From: Zoopage sp. CT-All
Lineage: Eukaryota > Zoopagomycota > Zoopagomycetes > Zoopagales > Zoopagaceae
Direction of reading: 5' to 3'
NCBI GenBank assembly: GCA_004114245.1
Contig: QZWS01000040.1
Span: forward strand, 1-35,515
DNA: 35,515 nt
Both the position numbers and the translations under genes were made by a program. Below the pieces are notes generated by a model. It was not told the DNA's origin and searched no databases. It was given only the letters and a program-made list of their open reading frames with translations. Positions 20,194-30,060 of this stretch are shown piece by piece (within the stretch, counting starts at the first letter, position 1; each line of letters opens with the position of its first letter).

Positions 20194-21799
20194 GTCAGAA
20201 CAAGATTTTTGACTGAAGTCGATGATCTCGCGACATGTTGAACTTTGCAAATCAAACTGAAATATATTTCCTTAAATATAATTAATCTATAGCAGGCTAC
20301 AAATTAAATTGAAAGAAAATCTATTGTGGCCCATTGTGAGGGCTCCAAGATAAATCTGATGAAGCTTGTATGTATTGGGACCAACACTGGTGCTGGTCGA
20401 ATGAAGATAGAAAAGACTGCCATCAGAATCATCTAACTAGTCCTCACACCCATTGTAGTCAACCTAAGTTACCAAGTTGCAGTATTCCTCAATATGGCCG
20501 TTATATAGTACTCCAGTTTCTGTCCTCTCAATGAAAAAGCAGTATGATAAAAGCAAAACTACGACACCACGTATTCCCATGTCGTCCCCGACCATAGTAC
20601 TGACGTGGCTGTCACTGGCTTAACTTCGCAGATCGGACGGGATGCGGTGCTTCTCAGTGCATATGGCCGTAGTTAGAATGGGTTGCTGCAGAATATATAT
20701 AATTCAAAAGCCAAAATTAATGCAAAAAATCAAATTTGCCTATTTTTTGCTCTTGCATGCCTTACAGCAATCTTCCCACCTGCTGGAATACTCCTAGATG
20801 ACCCTGAATCCCCATCTTCTACTAAAAGTCAATAAAATAGATAATGTTTGTTATACTCGTGGATGTGAAAGGGACTTGGGCAGGAATACAATGGAAGTCT
20901 ATGTATTCCTAGTCCCGGAAAACACACCAAAGAGAAAAGAGCACAGTCACAACCCCTGTCATGGCTGTGCACCACAATGTTGTTCATATATCCTTTATCT
21001 CTATATCTAAAATAAAAGTATTGGCTTCTCTTCTTAAGTAATCTGTGTTGTATTGGAGTGAATTTCTTATTGGGGTAGCAGAAAGACATGGAATGCAATC
21101 TGCATTGTGGTGTAGAAGGACGGTTAAGAGCAGTCTCTTTTCTGTCAATCTAAAATATATAGAGAGTTCTGTTGATCCTGACCCCCCCTTCCCTAACACA
21201 TGATGTCATGCCCGCCCCAGGGTAGGGGGACCCGGGGGCAGAATAGGATGTCAATGGTGCTGTGGAGGGGCGGGTAAACTTGTGTTGATATACAAGGAAA
21301 ACACAAGACTGCTTCTACCGGGGTATGATCATGACACATGACACCTTACCCACCCCAGCACCACATGCATTATTTACACAATAAGGCTGCTTAAGCTGGC
21401 TTATATAGCTAGAACTTAGTCTTTGGGGTTTGGGGTTTCTTGACTTTCTTGAGATTCTCAACTTGACAATCTGTAATATGCAAAAAGTCCTAAAATAAAA
21501 TTAATAGTATATAAGCTATTTATGCACTAGTTAGCTAATAAATATACATTGCACTTCACAGTATTACTGACACTGCTTTCATTGCATGCAAACCTTACAA
21601 TATGCATATTCCAACACCTCCTAGGATGCTCCAGAAATGCTACATATGACATACAAAGCTTGTGTTAAATAACCTCCTCAGTACTATTCTTGTCTGCTTG
21701 GAGTAGGTGTTCCAACAGTGCTAACCTAAACGTCTTGCTATACTAGCCTTCCTAATAAACTATAATGCATGACATTCAACACCACTCACAACCGCCACC
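20194..21799. other. AT-rich intergenic region with repeat debris
   Basis: No gene is supported in this 1.6 kb. It contains the dispersed palindrome copy at about 20374-20397, a possible solo LTR (21204-21468), and otherwise short AT-rich sequence with frequent stops in all six frames. Short open frames at 20798-21098 on both strands have no recognisable motif. The first 50-100 bp must include the upstream region of gene A, which shares only its last ~60 bp with that of gene B. Confidence 0.5.
21204..21468 (+). mobile_element. Possible solo LTR
   Basis: A 265-bp segment begins TGTCATGCCC and ends AACTTGACA, so its ends form the short TGTCA...TGACA inverted repeat typical of retroviral-type LTRs. 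It has a TATA-like TTATATAG at about 21401-21408 and a U5-like pyrimidine-rich end (TTCTTGACTTTCTTGAG). No matching 5-bp target duplication is present (CATGA against ATCTG), and no primer-binding site is obvious. It may be an LTR left after recombination, or a chance match. Confidence 0.35.
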
Positions 21800-21886
21800 A
21801 TGGCTAAAGCACCAAAGACATTGCAACAAAAGCTAATGGATCTGGTTGCACAGAGCCATGCCAAAGCAAATAAGGCCGCCACATGA
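21800..21886 (+). CDS. Small ORF with near-ideal start context
   Basis: A 28-residue basic, helix-prone peptide (LQQKLMDLVAQSHAKANK) begins in CCGCCACCATGG, an almost perfect Kozak context that is rare by chance in this AT-rich surround. No family recognised. It could be a tiny protein, a first exon whose partners I cannot place, or the start of a dead element ORF. It ends 30 bp before the peroxiredoxin stop on the opposite strand. Confidence 0.25.
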   Translation: MAKAPKTLQQKLMDLVAQSHAKANKAAT

Positions 21887-21916
21887 CTCACCAGCTTGGC
21901 AGTTTCATACATTTGC

Positions 21917-22639
21917 CTACTCCTTATTCACGCTCTCAAAGTATTCCTTTGCCTCGGCCGCATTCGCCTTCATTGCCTTGCTCCCACGTTTCCAATTCGC
22001 AGGACACACCTCGCCGCCGTGCTGATCCACAAACTGCACAGCCTCAACCACCCGCAGCGTCTCATCCACGCTCCGACCCACTGGAAAGTCATGCACATGG
22101 GCCACGCGCAGCACGCCCTTGGGATCAACGACGAATACACCACGCAGCGCCGTGCCATTGTCATCCAGCACGCCGAATGATCTGGAGATGTCATGGGTGA
22201 GGTCGGCCACCAGCGGGATCCGGAGACCTGCGATGCCGCCTTCGCGCCGCGGGAGCTTCATCCAGGCAAGGTGCGAGTGGGCGGAGTCCACGCTCACGCC
22301 GACGACGTTGGCCCCCAGTCGATGGAATTCCTCGATGCGGTCGGAAAAGGCCAGGAGTTCGGTGGGGCACACAAAGGTGAAGTCGAGCGGGTAAAAGACC
22401 AGCACGAGGTATTTGTTGGCAAAGTCGTGGGAAGAGAGCGTGGCGAGGGAGAGGTCAGGGTTGGCGCAGGCGGCGGACCAGGACGGGGCGGGATGGCGCA
22501 CCCGGGCAACGGGGGCGGGAGGGGCTGCGGTAGACTGGAAATATCGGGCGGCAATGGCCCCAGCGGAGGCGGGCGCGCGCAGAGAGGCGCTGCTGCGGAG
22601 GGCGGGAATAACCCGGCTGCGGACGATATTGCCGATCAT
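21917..22639 (-). CDS. Typical 2-Cys peroxiredoxin, mitochondrial (PRDX3-like)
   Basis: A thiol peroxidase reducing H2O2 and peroxynitrite with thioredoxin. The 240-residue intronless product opens with a ~35-residue Arg/Ser/Ala-rich amphipathic presequence lacking acidic residues (MIGNIVRSRVIPALRSS), pointing to the mitochondrial matrix. The peroxidatic cysteine (about C91) is in FYPLDFTFVCPTEL and the resolving cysteine (about C211) in GEVCPANW, so it is the typical 2-Cys class and not 1-Cys. The GGIAGLRIPL loop corresponds to the GGLG motif and EYFESV near the C-terminus to the YF motif, both linked to hyperoxidation sensitivity in eukaryotes. The Met at 22639 fits the targeting peptide. 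The upstream ~530 bp is shared with the divergent homeodomain gene. Confidence 0.92.
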   Translation of the reverse strand: MIGNIVRSRVIPALRSSASLRAPASAGAIAARYFQSTAAPPAPVARVRHPAPSWSAACANPDLSLATLSSHDFANKYLVLVFYPLDFTFVCPTELLAFSDRIEEFHRLGANVVGVSVDSAHSHLAWMKLPRREGGIAGLRIPLVADLTHDISRSFGVLDDNGTALRGVFVVDPKGVLRVAHVHDFPVGRSVDETLRVVEAVQFVDQHGGEVCPANWKRGSKAMKANAAEAKEYFESVNKE

Positions 22640-22865
22640 GTTGGCGAGAAAACGTCGTCAAGGAGCTGACGTCGCTGCATGCTCCCCGCTTGTGACGCCA
22701 CCAGAGCTTTCTCCAGGGGATGGTTTAGCAAGGCTGCGACCTGCTTTTAATCACTTTATTGAGACTTTTATCATGAATGGGTCCTAGTTGATGGCGATGC
22801 TGCCGGCAAAGCACTACTCACAAGGAGCACTATGGCTTATCGCCGGCCGATCTGCATGCGCATGT

Positions 22866-22925
22866 TATAGCACATTGCATTGCATCGCATCGCATCGCAC
22901 TGCATCGCACTGCGCACTGCACACT
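22866..22925 (+). repeat. Imperfect GCAYY pentanucleotide microsatellite
   Basis: About a dozen units of GCATT, GCATC and GCACT in tandem lie between the divergent peroxiredoxin and homeodomain genes. Unit variation suggests an old, slowly degrading array. It could vary in length among isolates. Confidence 0.7.
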
Positions 22926-23166
22926 TTCATGCTTATGAACTGGTTGTGGTGTCCCGCGATCGGCGCCATAGCAAACAATCTTTCGGGTCCCACGACGGGT
23001 CCCACATCGCCTATAAAATTCAAACCTCCGCCGCCATGCCGCCCCGCTCCGTCGCCTCTCCACTCTCCCGCCGCAACAGCCGCAACCCGCGAAAACCGCC
23101 GAATAATCGCTAATAGCAGCTAATACTCTGCGATCAACCGCTCCTCCGCCGCCGCTGTAATCCACA

Positions 23167-26002
23167 ATGGCTGCGGCCCAAACCGCCTCCTTCAGAAGCC
23201 GTCCAAATACTGCGGCCGGCGAGAATCCGCTCGAATCTGTATCCTTCCCAGTGTCAAATATCGCCATTCCTACTATCTCCACCCGCGATGCAATGGTCGC
23301 GCCCGGTCTGCTTCTTACCCCCGCAGAAGGGCCGACCATGTCTGCTCGCGAGGATGCGTCGTCGCCGTTCAATGGCAAGACTATGGCTGCGTCTCCCACC
23401 AGCAACACCGCTTATTTTAAACCGCAGATGCTGCAGCGCCAATGGCTGGGTGCGATGGTGTCGTCGATCCATCGCCCGCAGCTGTCCACGTCCTCAACCG
23501 CCACCTTCTTCCACGGTGGCATGCACAGTCACCGGAGCAGTATCGCGGCATCCCCCGCACAGACTCCCTACCACGAGCATCCCGCTCCCGTCGGCTCCGA
23601 AATGGCACAGCACTCGGCAAAGGCGCATGCGCAGTTCGGATATACCGTTCTGCCCACCGCATCGCTGTCATCCGATTCATCCGGATCAATGTCCCACTAC
23701 CACCAGGCCGTTCGCAAGATCTCGCTGCAAGGGAGAAATGCTGTTACTTCTTCTGTCAACGCGCTAAGCATGAGTCCTTCCGCAAAGCCATTGCACCGAG
23801 CCCTGCCCTCAGAGGTGGTGGATCGTCGATATTCGCCAAAACTCTCCCAGAAGCATGAATTTGCAGGACCGGAAGAGACAGAGGCAGTGCGTCGCGAAGC
23901 ATATGACAAAATTGCAGCGGCCACGATTGCGTCGATCTTGCCGCAAAAGACCTGGCATAACGCCAGCGAGGAAGCCGTTCCAGCCACGAACGCTTTTGCC
24001 TCCCGGCCAAATACCTGCGCAACCGCTATTCCAATTGAACGGAAAGCGTCGCCGCACTACCTAGATGTCCTCTCGGTGGAGTTTGACCGTGCTCGTGGGT
24101 ATCCATCGCAAGGCACGCTTCAATGCCTAGCTCGTGACCTCGGTATGACGGTGCACGAAGTTCAGGTAACGAAGCCCGGATTTGGCGAGCTTACCACTCA
24201 CTATTATCTAGACCTGGTTTGACAAGCGTCGCAAGCGCATGATCATGGAGCAATCACAAGGAGCGACCCCGGCAACCTTCAGCCCACCCTCTGGATTTTG
24301 GCCGCATCACCATCAGCAGCAATACCACTGGCCCAGTGCAGCGGCTCCGCAGCCGAATTTTGCCCCGTTTGGGCTTGTTGGTCCCGGCCAACCGGCGCCG
24401 ATGCAGCCTGTCGCTTACATGCCCGTCATGACTCAGAACGGGTTGATTATGATGCCTGTCGCGGGCACCTCGCAGCCTATCGCACCAGCAGCAAACGTCT
24501 TTGGCCATCCCATGCCTTACGCCCCAGCTCCCGTTGGATACCCGTTTCCCGACTTGACCGGCATGTATCCCGCGGCTTCGAATCATCCTGTCAATGTCTC
24601 TACCCAACAGCACTTTTCGACCAGCAACGAGCAAACGAGCAGGACTCAAGGCGATAGAGCGGCTGTTCAGCCCAGTGCCATCGCCCAGCACGCACCGCTT
24701 CATCAATACCCTGATACGAAGCGATCGCGCCCCGCCGATTTACGCAGCCCTCCCGCGCCGCCCTGCGACTTTGCTCAGTCTGATGAGGCCGCAGTGAATT
24801 GGTCACACGACGTCCAGACCCAGCAGCAGCCATCCACTCATGCGATTGCCAACGTCTCCTCGCTCGATCCGCGATCGAAGCTTGGTGTATTTGCCGGTGC
24901 GCACAACGTCGATCACAGAAAGCGCACTATCGACGAGTCCATCAGCGCATCCGAAGTCCCTACGGACCAGACCAGTTCTGACGAGTTTCGCTGGCTGCGC
25001 AATTGGATCCAAACTGGACACTATCTTGATGATCGCAGAGTCCTTCCGCGGGCGCAGCTCGATCCAAAAGATGAGGCTGAGATTGCCGAAATTGCAACCC
25101 GTGAGATTCAAGCTCGAGCTGAGCGAATTCGACAATCCTGCAACGGGAGTGCGGTCCGTCATTTCACCCCACCAAATCTGAATGCTGCAGATGCGACATC
25201 AACCTGTGGCGTGGTCGGACAATCTGAAGATGGCGAAGTTAAATGTCGACAGATATTTATGCACAACAAGCGCTCTAGTGATGCAAGCTTGGCCCTGACG
25301 TCTCCGCGTCAGCATGGTCGACGATTCTCTCCTCGTGGGCACGGAGCTCTGCCGATGAGTCTTGGAACGCCGCGGGACTTTTCGCCATTAGGAAACGTGA
25401 TAGGAACCGTTCCGTTTTCGCACCAACTGAAGCCAATGCCACCATTGGCTCGCATTGAAAGCAGAGCACTATCCCCTAATGATAAGCGGCAGCACACCGG
25501 AACTGAATTCGACTCGGCTCGCTCCGGCGATCGCGAGACGATTCCGTGTAAGCGCGTGCAGTACGCTGCTCGTCGCAAAGTGAGCCACCGAGCGGAACGT
25601 GACCGACCGTCAAGTATCGAGGAGGAAGCGCTTTCTTTTGCTGAAGCGCCCGAGTCATCGAGCAAGAAATATTTGCGGACACTGCGCAAGGTTAGTACGG
25701 GCGAGTGGGTCACACGGAAAGCAAAGATTATAATTCAACGCGTCCAACCTCGCCAGAATGCTACGGTATTGCATCGACGGTCATCGACTGCAAACAAGAT
25801 CGTTGTCCCGACGGCCCAGGACTCCCCTTTGGCTGTTGAAGCGAATGCCCCGACGAGGAGCAAGCGTTCCTTCGCAGCACTACGCTCCTTCACCGGACCC
25901 AATCGAAAGGCTTCTTTGGCTCCCAATACCAAGGAAACCACTAGCGCGCCGCCATCGCTACCAAAAAACTGGCGTAAAATTCTACATACATGGCAGCGAT
26001 AA
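23167..26002 (+). CDS. Homeodomain protein with non-canonical recognition helix
   Basis: Two exons (23167-24165 and 24212-26002) joined over a 46-nt intron encode 929 residues. The intron sits inside the homeodomain: ERKASPHYLDVLSVEFDR, GYPSQGTLQCLARDLGMT and VHEVQ come from exon 1, and TWFDKRRKRM from exon 2. The domain spans about residues 282-342. W48, F49 and R53 are kept, but position 51, normally an invariant Asn that contacts adenine, is Lys (K338). The N-terminal 280 residues are Ser/Ala/Pro-rich. The region after the domain is Pro/Gln/His-rich (HHHQQQ), and the C-terminal ~150 residues are basic (KKYLRTLRKVSTGEWVTRKAK). I recognise no second domain. Nuclear regulator is the likely role; targets are unknown. 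Without the splice both halves look like unrelated hypotheticals. Confidence 0.8.
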
Positions 26003-26655
26003 AGCGCCTGTTGTTAATAGTTCCGATTCGACCGCGTCTGATCTATATCAGATGGCGCATGACATGCGCCAATGACGGTTCTATCGGAGGCGAATGTCTC
26101 CTTCGGTCAAGCTTGTGCCGGATTCTAAGCCAGCTGTGCAGTATCTCTCACTGCATGGTGCCAAGCTATCGACCTCCCTTACCACCCGTGTGCCCGTGCC
26201 GGATTTAAAGCCAGCCGTACATTGTATTCGCTTATTGATTCTAAGCAGCTGTACGGTGCCGGGCCGCGACGTATCTCTTACTTCCTGTCTATTCTATCAG
26301 CCTCGTCAGCTATGTGATTATGTATCTTGTTGCTTAGCAATTAACGTACGGCCCCTATTGGCCATAAATACATTTACAATTCTAGAACTTACTGTTTGAC
26401 TGTTTGTGTAAGGGCATGCTTTAGATTGTTGCGTATATCCTGCAGGGATAGTGTTGTTGGATTGAGATGTTTGGCGGATGTTTTTTGAACCTTTAAATAC
26501 ATTTAGTATATTAGTATTGACATAGTAAGAAAAGTGCAATATCATTCTAATCCCATTCAATCAATAGTTGCTACGCCTATGTCAATAGTCCGAGCCGTTT
26601 CCCGATTTGACTCTCGATCTGCCCACAATGGGTGGCTGTCTCCCATAACATCAGA
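26003..26655. other. Intergenic region with a short direct repeat
   Basis: No gene seen. GTGCCGGATTCTAAGCCAGC (about 26109-26128) recurs as GTGCCGGATTTAAAGCCAGC about 90 bp later, with a third partial GATTCTAAGCAGCTGT near 26237. The rest is AT-rich and probably holds the 3' UTR of the homeodomain gene and the promoter of the ATG14-like gene. Confidence 0.5.
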
Positions 26656-27981
26656 ATGCCGCAGATCCCATGCGGCGTCTGCAATCAGCAACACACTTCG
26701 TTTCTATGCTGGAGCTGCATCGGAATCATGTACAAGGCCATCTTTTCCCATTAGACCTCACAGCCTTGCGATTTAGACTAGCTGAGCACAGGACGCGAGC
26801 AGCGCGGCGACGCCAAGATCGCGACAGCGCTCTCGTCAGCCTCTCCTCCGCCTTCATCGGCAAGCCATTTCGATTGGCTATGGTGAGAGCGGACGTGGAG
26901 GTGCGTAAGCAGCGGATTGAAGAGAAACGTGGCAAGCTACGGCGACTTGAGACGCTTTGGCACTCGGGTATGTCGTGTGCCATATCCCACTCATATCTTT
27001 GACGGATGTCAATCGGGCTGGCGTTCAGAGAATGGGCGATTGAATCAGATACGAGAGTGTTTATCTGACGCGAAAGAGGTGATTGTGGGGTCTGAGGCGT
27101 TCGCAGCCGAGGTGCAGCAGGGAATGGACGATCTGGCGCAGTTCGAGGCGCATACGCGGTTGGCAGCCTCCCGTGAGATTCTCAAGGTGCTACGGCGAGA
27201 CCTCTCGAAGGGCATAGCTCGGTCTTTTATGCTTTCCCGACGCGAGCATCATAACATGGGCACAGAGGTGGTGACAATTCATGACCGTGAGCTCGACATT
27301 GCTCGTCTTCTTGCCCCAGAAACCGCATACATCTCAGACGACATCGAAGAGTTCAACATCGTGGCTGAGCATACTGCACGGCTCATAGCTATTCTCGCTC
27401 GGTATCACAATGTTCCGTTGCCGTACGAAATCGTCCAGAAGGGTCACGAAATTCGTCTGCGGCCAGCGTACGGGCTGGTAGAGTCTCGACACAGTGTGGG
27501 AATACGCGCTCGGGTTCAAGCTACTGGCTCCAAGTTTGGCGGTGTCAGGATGGGCAGCGTGAGACTGGATGCCTCTGGGCTGATGCAGGGGTTGAGTATG
27601 CTGTGTGCAGACGTCATGGAGCTGTGCCGCTACACGGGGGTGTCTGCGTCACTGGCTTGGGCAGATGTGCTTCGTCCGTTGTATAATCTCGAGCGATGCT
27701 GTTCATCGACCCAGTCCATGCCGCCTGATCGTCGACAGCAGCGACTTGGTGACGGCTCGTCATCGGAGGTTGCCAGTTTCGAATACGCAGGCATTTTGGC
27801 GATGATGCACACTCTTGACTCGCCCTCCAAGCCCATTGCAGGTCCACCAGGGCCATCTGGAGAATCTCCAGCCAGTAGCATGGTGATCACCGAGGCAATA
27901 GATTCGTGGGACCTAGTCGATGTCGTGCTTCCGCCCACCCCAGCCGAGCTGGCATCTCTGGAGCGAGGTCAGCAGCGATAA
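26656..27981 (+). CDS. ATG14: Atg14/UVRAG-like subunit of a PI3-kinase complex
   Basis: Atg14 directs the Vps34 lipid kinase complex to autophagosome formation sites. Three exons (26656-26729, 26777-26967, 27029-27981; introns 47 and 61 nt) give 405 residues. The first exon yields an N-terminal CGVCNQQHTSFLCWSC, the CxxC...CxxC pair typical of Atg14. A long charged helix follows across exon 2 and into exon 3 (AEHRTRAARRRQDRD; VRADVEVRKQRIEEKRGKL), a coiled coil for Vps30/Beclin binding. The C-terminal half has DDIEEFNIVAEHTARLIAILARYHNVPLPYEI, the conserved block of the Atg14/UVRAG family. No C2 domain is present, arguing against UVRAG/Vps38. The last ~90 residues are low complexity. Splice sites were placed by frame and motif, so exon 1 is the least secure part. 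Confidence 0.72.
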
Positions 27982-28181
27982 CTGATAAGGGTTTAGACCA
28001 CATTAGAAAGGCTCGGTAGCCATAGTGAGGTGAAATATGTATAAATTACATCAGCGCTTTACAGTTTGCTCCAGGTAACATAGGCAGGAATTCCATGGCT
28101 TTTGCAGATAAGAAGGGTATTTAGAAAGCACAGGGTTTTGGTTGATGTGAATTTTATAGATATTGGATAGGAAGCTTAGTA

Positions 28182-28361
28182 CAGAGTTCTTCCTTGATAT
28201 AATGACACCTAATTGTTCAGCAGTTTAATGTCACTATATCAAGGGTGTCACTATGTTAAGGGAGAAATATAAATGTTCAAATCTAATTGTTCAGTGGTTT
28301 GATGTCGCTATATCAAGGATGTCACTATTCTAAGGCGTCACTATATCACGAGAGAACTCTG
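28182..28361. mobile_element. MITE with Tc1/mariner-type ends
   Basis: A 180-bp element has ~29-bp terminal inverted repeats that begin CAGAGTTCT and include TGATATARTGACRCCT (five mismatches between the ends). It is flanked by TA on both sides (28180-28181 and 28362-28363), the target duplication of Tc1/mariner elements. The inside is a diverged direct repeat of about 55 bp (CTAATTGTTCAG..GTTT.ATGTC.CTATATCAAG). It has no coding capacity, so it is non-autonomous. It lies 135 bp before gene B, inside the probable promoter, and is absent from the matching place upstream of gene A. Nothing else is recognised between 27982 and 28434. Confidence 0.75.
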
Positions 28362-28447
28362 TACACGTTATTTGTTGTCCCTCTGAACACGGGGACAACA
28401 TTTGCTTTTACTATTTTTGCTCTGATCATCCCCACCACATCCTTCGA

Positions 28448-28480
28448 GAATCACCACAGAATCACCAGAGAAATCACATA
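28448..28480 (+). repeat. 11-bp triplicate in the leader of gene B (also gene A)
   Basis: GAATCACCACA, GAATCACCAGA and GAAATCACATA stand head to tail, ending 15 bp before the start codon. The same block is conserved exactly in front of gene A at about 20148-20180. It may be a regulatory site or part of the 5' UTR. Confidence 0.5.
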
Positions 28481-28495
28481 GACATTCAATAAGCA

Positions 28496-29629
28496 ATGAA
28501 AATCTACTACGTAATTAGCATCATGCTTTTTGCCGCCTTTACTGCGAGAAGCGCAACCGTTTGGGCAAGCGCCAGCTCTGCTTTGCCTGGAGAACCGGAC
28601 GAGAACATGCACCACTATGCCTATTGGGACGTGGTTGGTGCCAACCTTGCATTTCACGATAAACATGGTGGCAGAATCAAGCGTCCGTTCCCTTCTCTAT
28701 ACCCCGGTCTTCTTCCTGGTCCCATTGATGCGCCTCAAAGCCGGGGGATACCGCCTCCAGGTCCCGTCCCTGATAATGGCAGTTCCCACTCCCCTCCTCG
28801 CCGAGAATACCAAGCACCCACCCCAGACAGAGCTGAGGATGTCAATTCACCCACCAAGCATCACCACCAGCCAGTGAATCCAATGCCGATACCCACAGCA
28901 GTACCACCCCCTAGCCTCGATTCACCTTCACATCCTTTGGATGCAACATCCAGCGTACCCATAGTGAAAAGAAAGGAGATGGATAGTGCACCTGATAGCC
29001 CGCCTCCCCAGAAGCGATCGCGACGTGGCCGCCGTACTCCCTCAACTGCAGACAAAGGATTAGAACACAATCACACTCCCATTCCGGGTAAAATAGCATT
29101 GCCCAATGATATGCCGATTGCTCCAGCCATGACGATGGACGCAGAGCAGCAGCCCGATAACAGCGATCTAAAAGGTCGTGTGTCCATAAGCCGCCTGAAA
29201 CAGCTTCGTATACCTTGCCCTTACCCTCAGTGTCACAAGTCCTTTGATCTGCTTGATATTGAAGCACATGCTCGGAGTAGTCATAGGTCAACGACGTTTA
29301 AATTTCCTTGTCCATTCAAAGGTTGTGACAAAGCTTTTACTCCTCGTTCGTTTCTTTTTCACCTAGCCACTGTTCATGCGATACTTCCAAAAGATAGCCA
29401 GGAGTATGAGATATTCAAAGAACCAAGCCACCACTGCACGGATTGTCAGAAAACGGACGTGAAATTAGATGAGCTTGGTTTACATAGACATGGAGATAGG
29501 TTATGTTTTACATGCCAATGGTGCCCTCGATTCACTGGATCGAGGAGAAACTATCAGCTTCACTTGCCGAGGCACCATTTCTTTAATGGCAAGATGCGAA
29601 ATAGTAAGCAAAAGGGTGAAATGAATTGA
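28496..29629 (+). CDS. Secreted C2H2 zinc-finger protein, effector candidate (gene B)
   Basis: A 377-residue intronless paralogue of gene A. The first 226 residues (signal peptide, YAYW, dibasic KR, Pro-rich linker and bipartite nuclear signal) differ from A at only four positions. From about residue 227 the two proteins differ at roughly 60 of 149 positions. All four zinc-finger-like units are nevertheless retained with the same spacing (two CX4C-X11-HX4H units, one CX2C-X12-H unit, one CX2C-X12-HX3-4H unit). The C-terminus is basic. The changes fall between the ligands, so the fold looks selected while the surface varies. A MITE lies in the likely promoter. The stop is 532 bp before RPC2 on the same strand. 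A role in host manipulation is inferred from architecture only. Confidence 0.75.
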   Translation: MKIYYVISIMLFAAFTARSATVWASASSALPGEPDENMHHYAYWDVVGANLAFHDKHGGRIKRPFPSLYPGLLPGPIDAPQSRGIPPPGPVPDNGSSHSPPRREYQAPTPDRAEDVNSPTKHHHQPVNPMPIPTAVPPPSLDSPSHPLDATSSVPIVKRKEMDSAPDSPPPQKRSRRGRRTPSTADKGLEHNHTPIPGKIALPNDMPIAPAMTMDAEQQPDNSDLKGRVSISRLKQLRIPCPYPQCHKSFDLLDIEAHARSSHRSTTFKFPCPFKGCDKAFTPRSFLFHLATVHAILPKDSQEYEIFKEPSHHCTDCQKTDVKLDELGLHRHGDRLCFTCQWCPRFTGSRRNYQLHLPRHHFFNGKMRNSKQKGEMN

Positions 29630-29962
29630 TTGCTTGCTATCGTGTGTTTGTACTTCAATTGTCGGCCAAGTGAGTCTACGCTGCTGACTATGGCGTCTCT
29701 CCTTCAACCCAACGCATTCAAAGCTGTATGCGCAGCTCCAACAATGCCACAGTGCCGCGTTGCAACCTTGAATGGGATGCCCCATACTTCAGTGCCTTGC
29801 CTCCACCTCCTCCTCCTCACTCCCCTAACGCAATACAGCATATTCAAGGAGAGAAGCGGCCGGCAGAAATCAGACATTGGCCCCAACACCAGCCCCAGCC
29901 TCACACCCCCACACCCCACACTGTAGTCACGCAATCTCCCTGTTGTGATAAGAGCGACGGCT

Positions 29963-30060
29963 TAGTCAGACTCAACAGCCTGGAACGCAACAGAACCCAG
30001 AAGAACCAAGACGTCATCAAGTGATGACGTAGCATTAGTAATCCGACAGTATAAAAGAGA
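29963..30060 (+). promoter_or_regulatory. RPC2 promoter module with CRE-like palindrome and TATA box
   Basis: Homologous to the modules upstream of CWC2. It contains a perfect dyad ACGTCATCA-AG-TGATGACGT (30011-30030), each arm carrying an ATF/CREB-type ACGTCA half-site. AGCATTAGTAATCC follows, then TATAAAA at 30050-30056, about 110 bp before the RPC2 start. In both CWC2 copies the dyad has decayed, so the CRE-like version is specific to RPC2. Confidence 0.55.

Noticed and set aside
21204-21468. Full LTR retrotransposon
   Set aside because: No second LTR, primer site, polypurine tract or pol frame is nearby; only a possible solo LTR is kept.
26534-26776. 80-codon frame upstream of the ATG14-like gene
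   Set aside because: It overlaps the exon carrying the CxxC motif in another frame and has no recognisable content.
28180-28363. Considered as a CRISPR-like or regulatory tandem repeat
   Set aside because: Terminal inverted repeats and TA duplications explain it better as a MITE.
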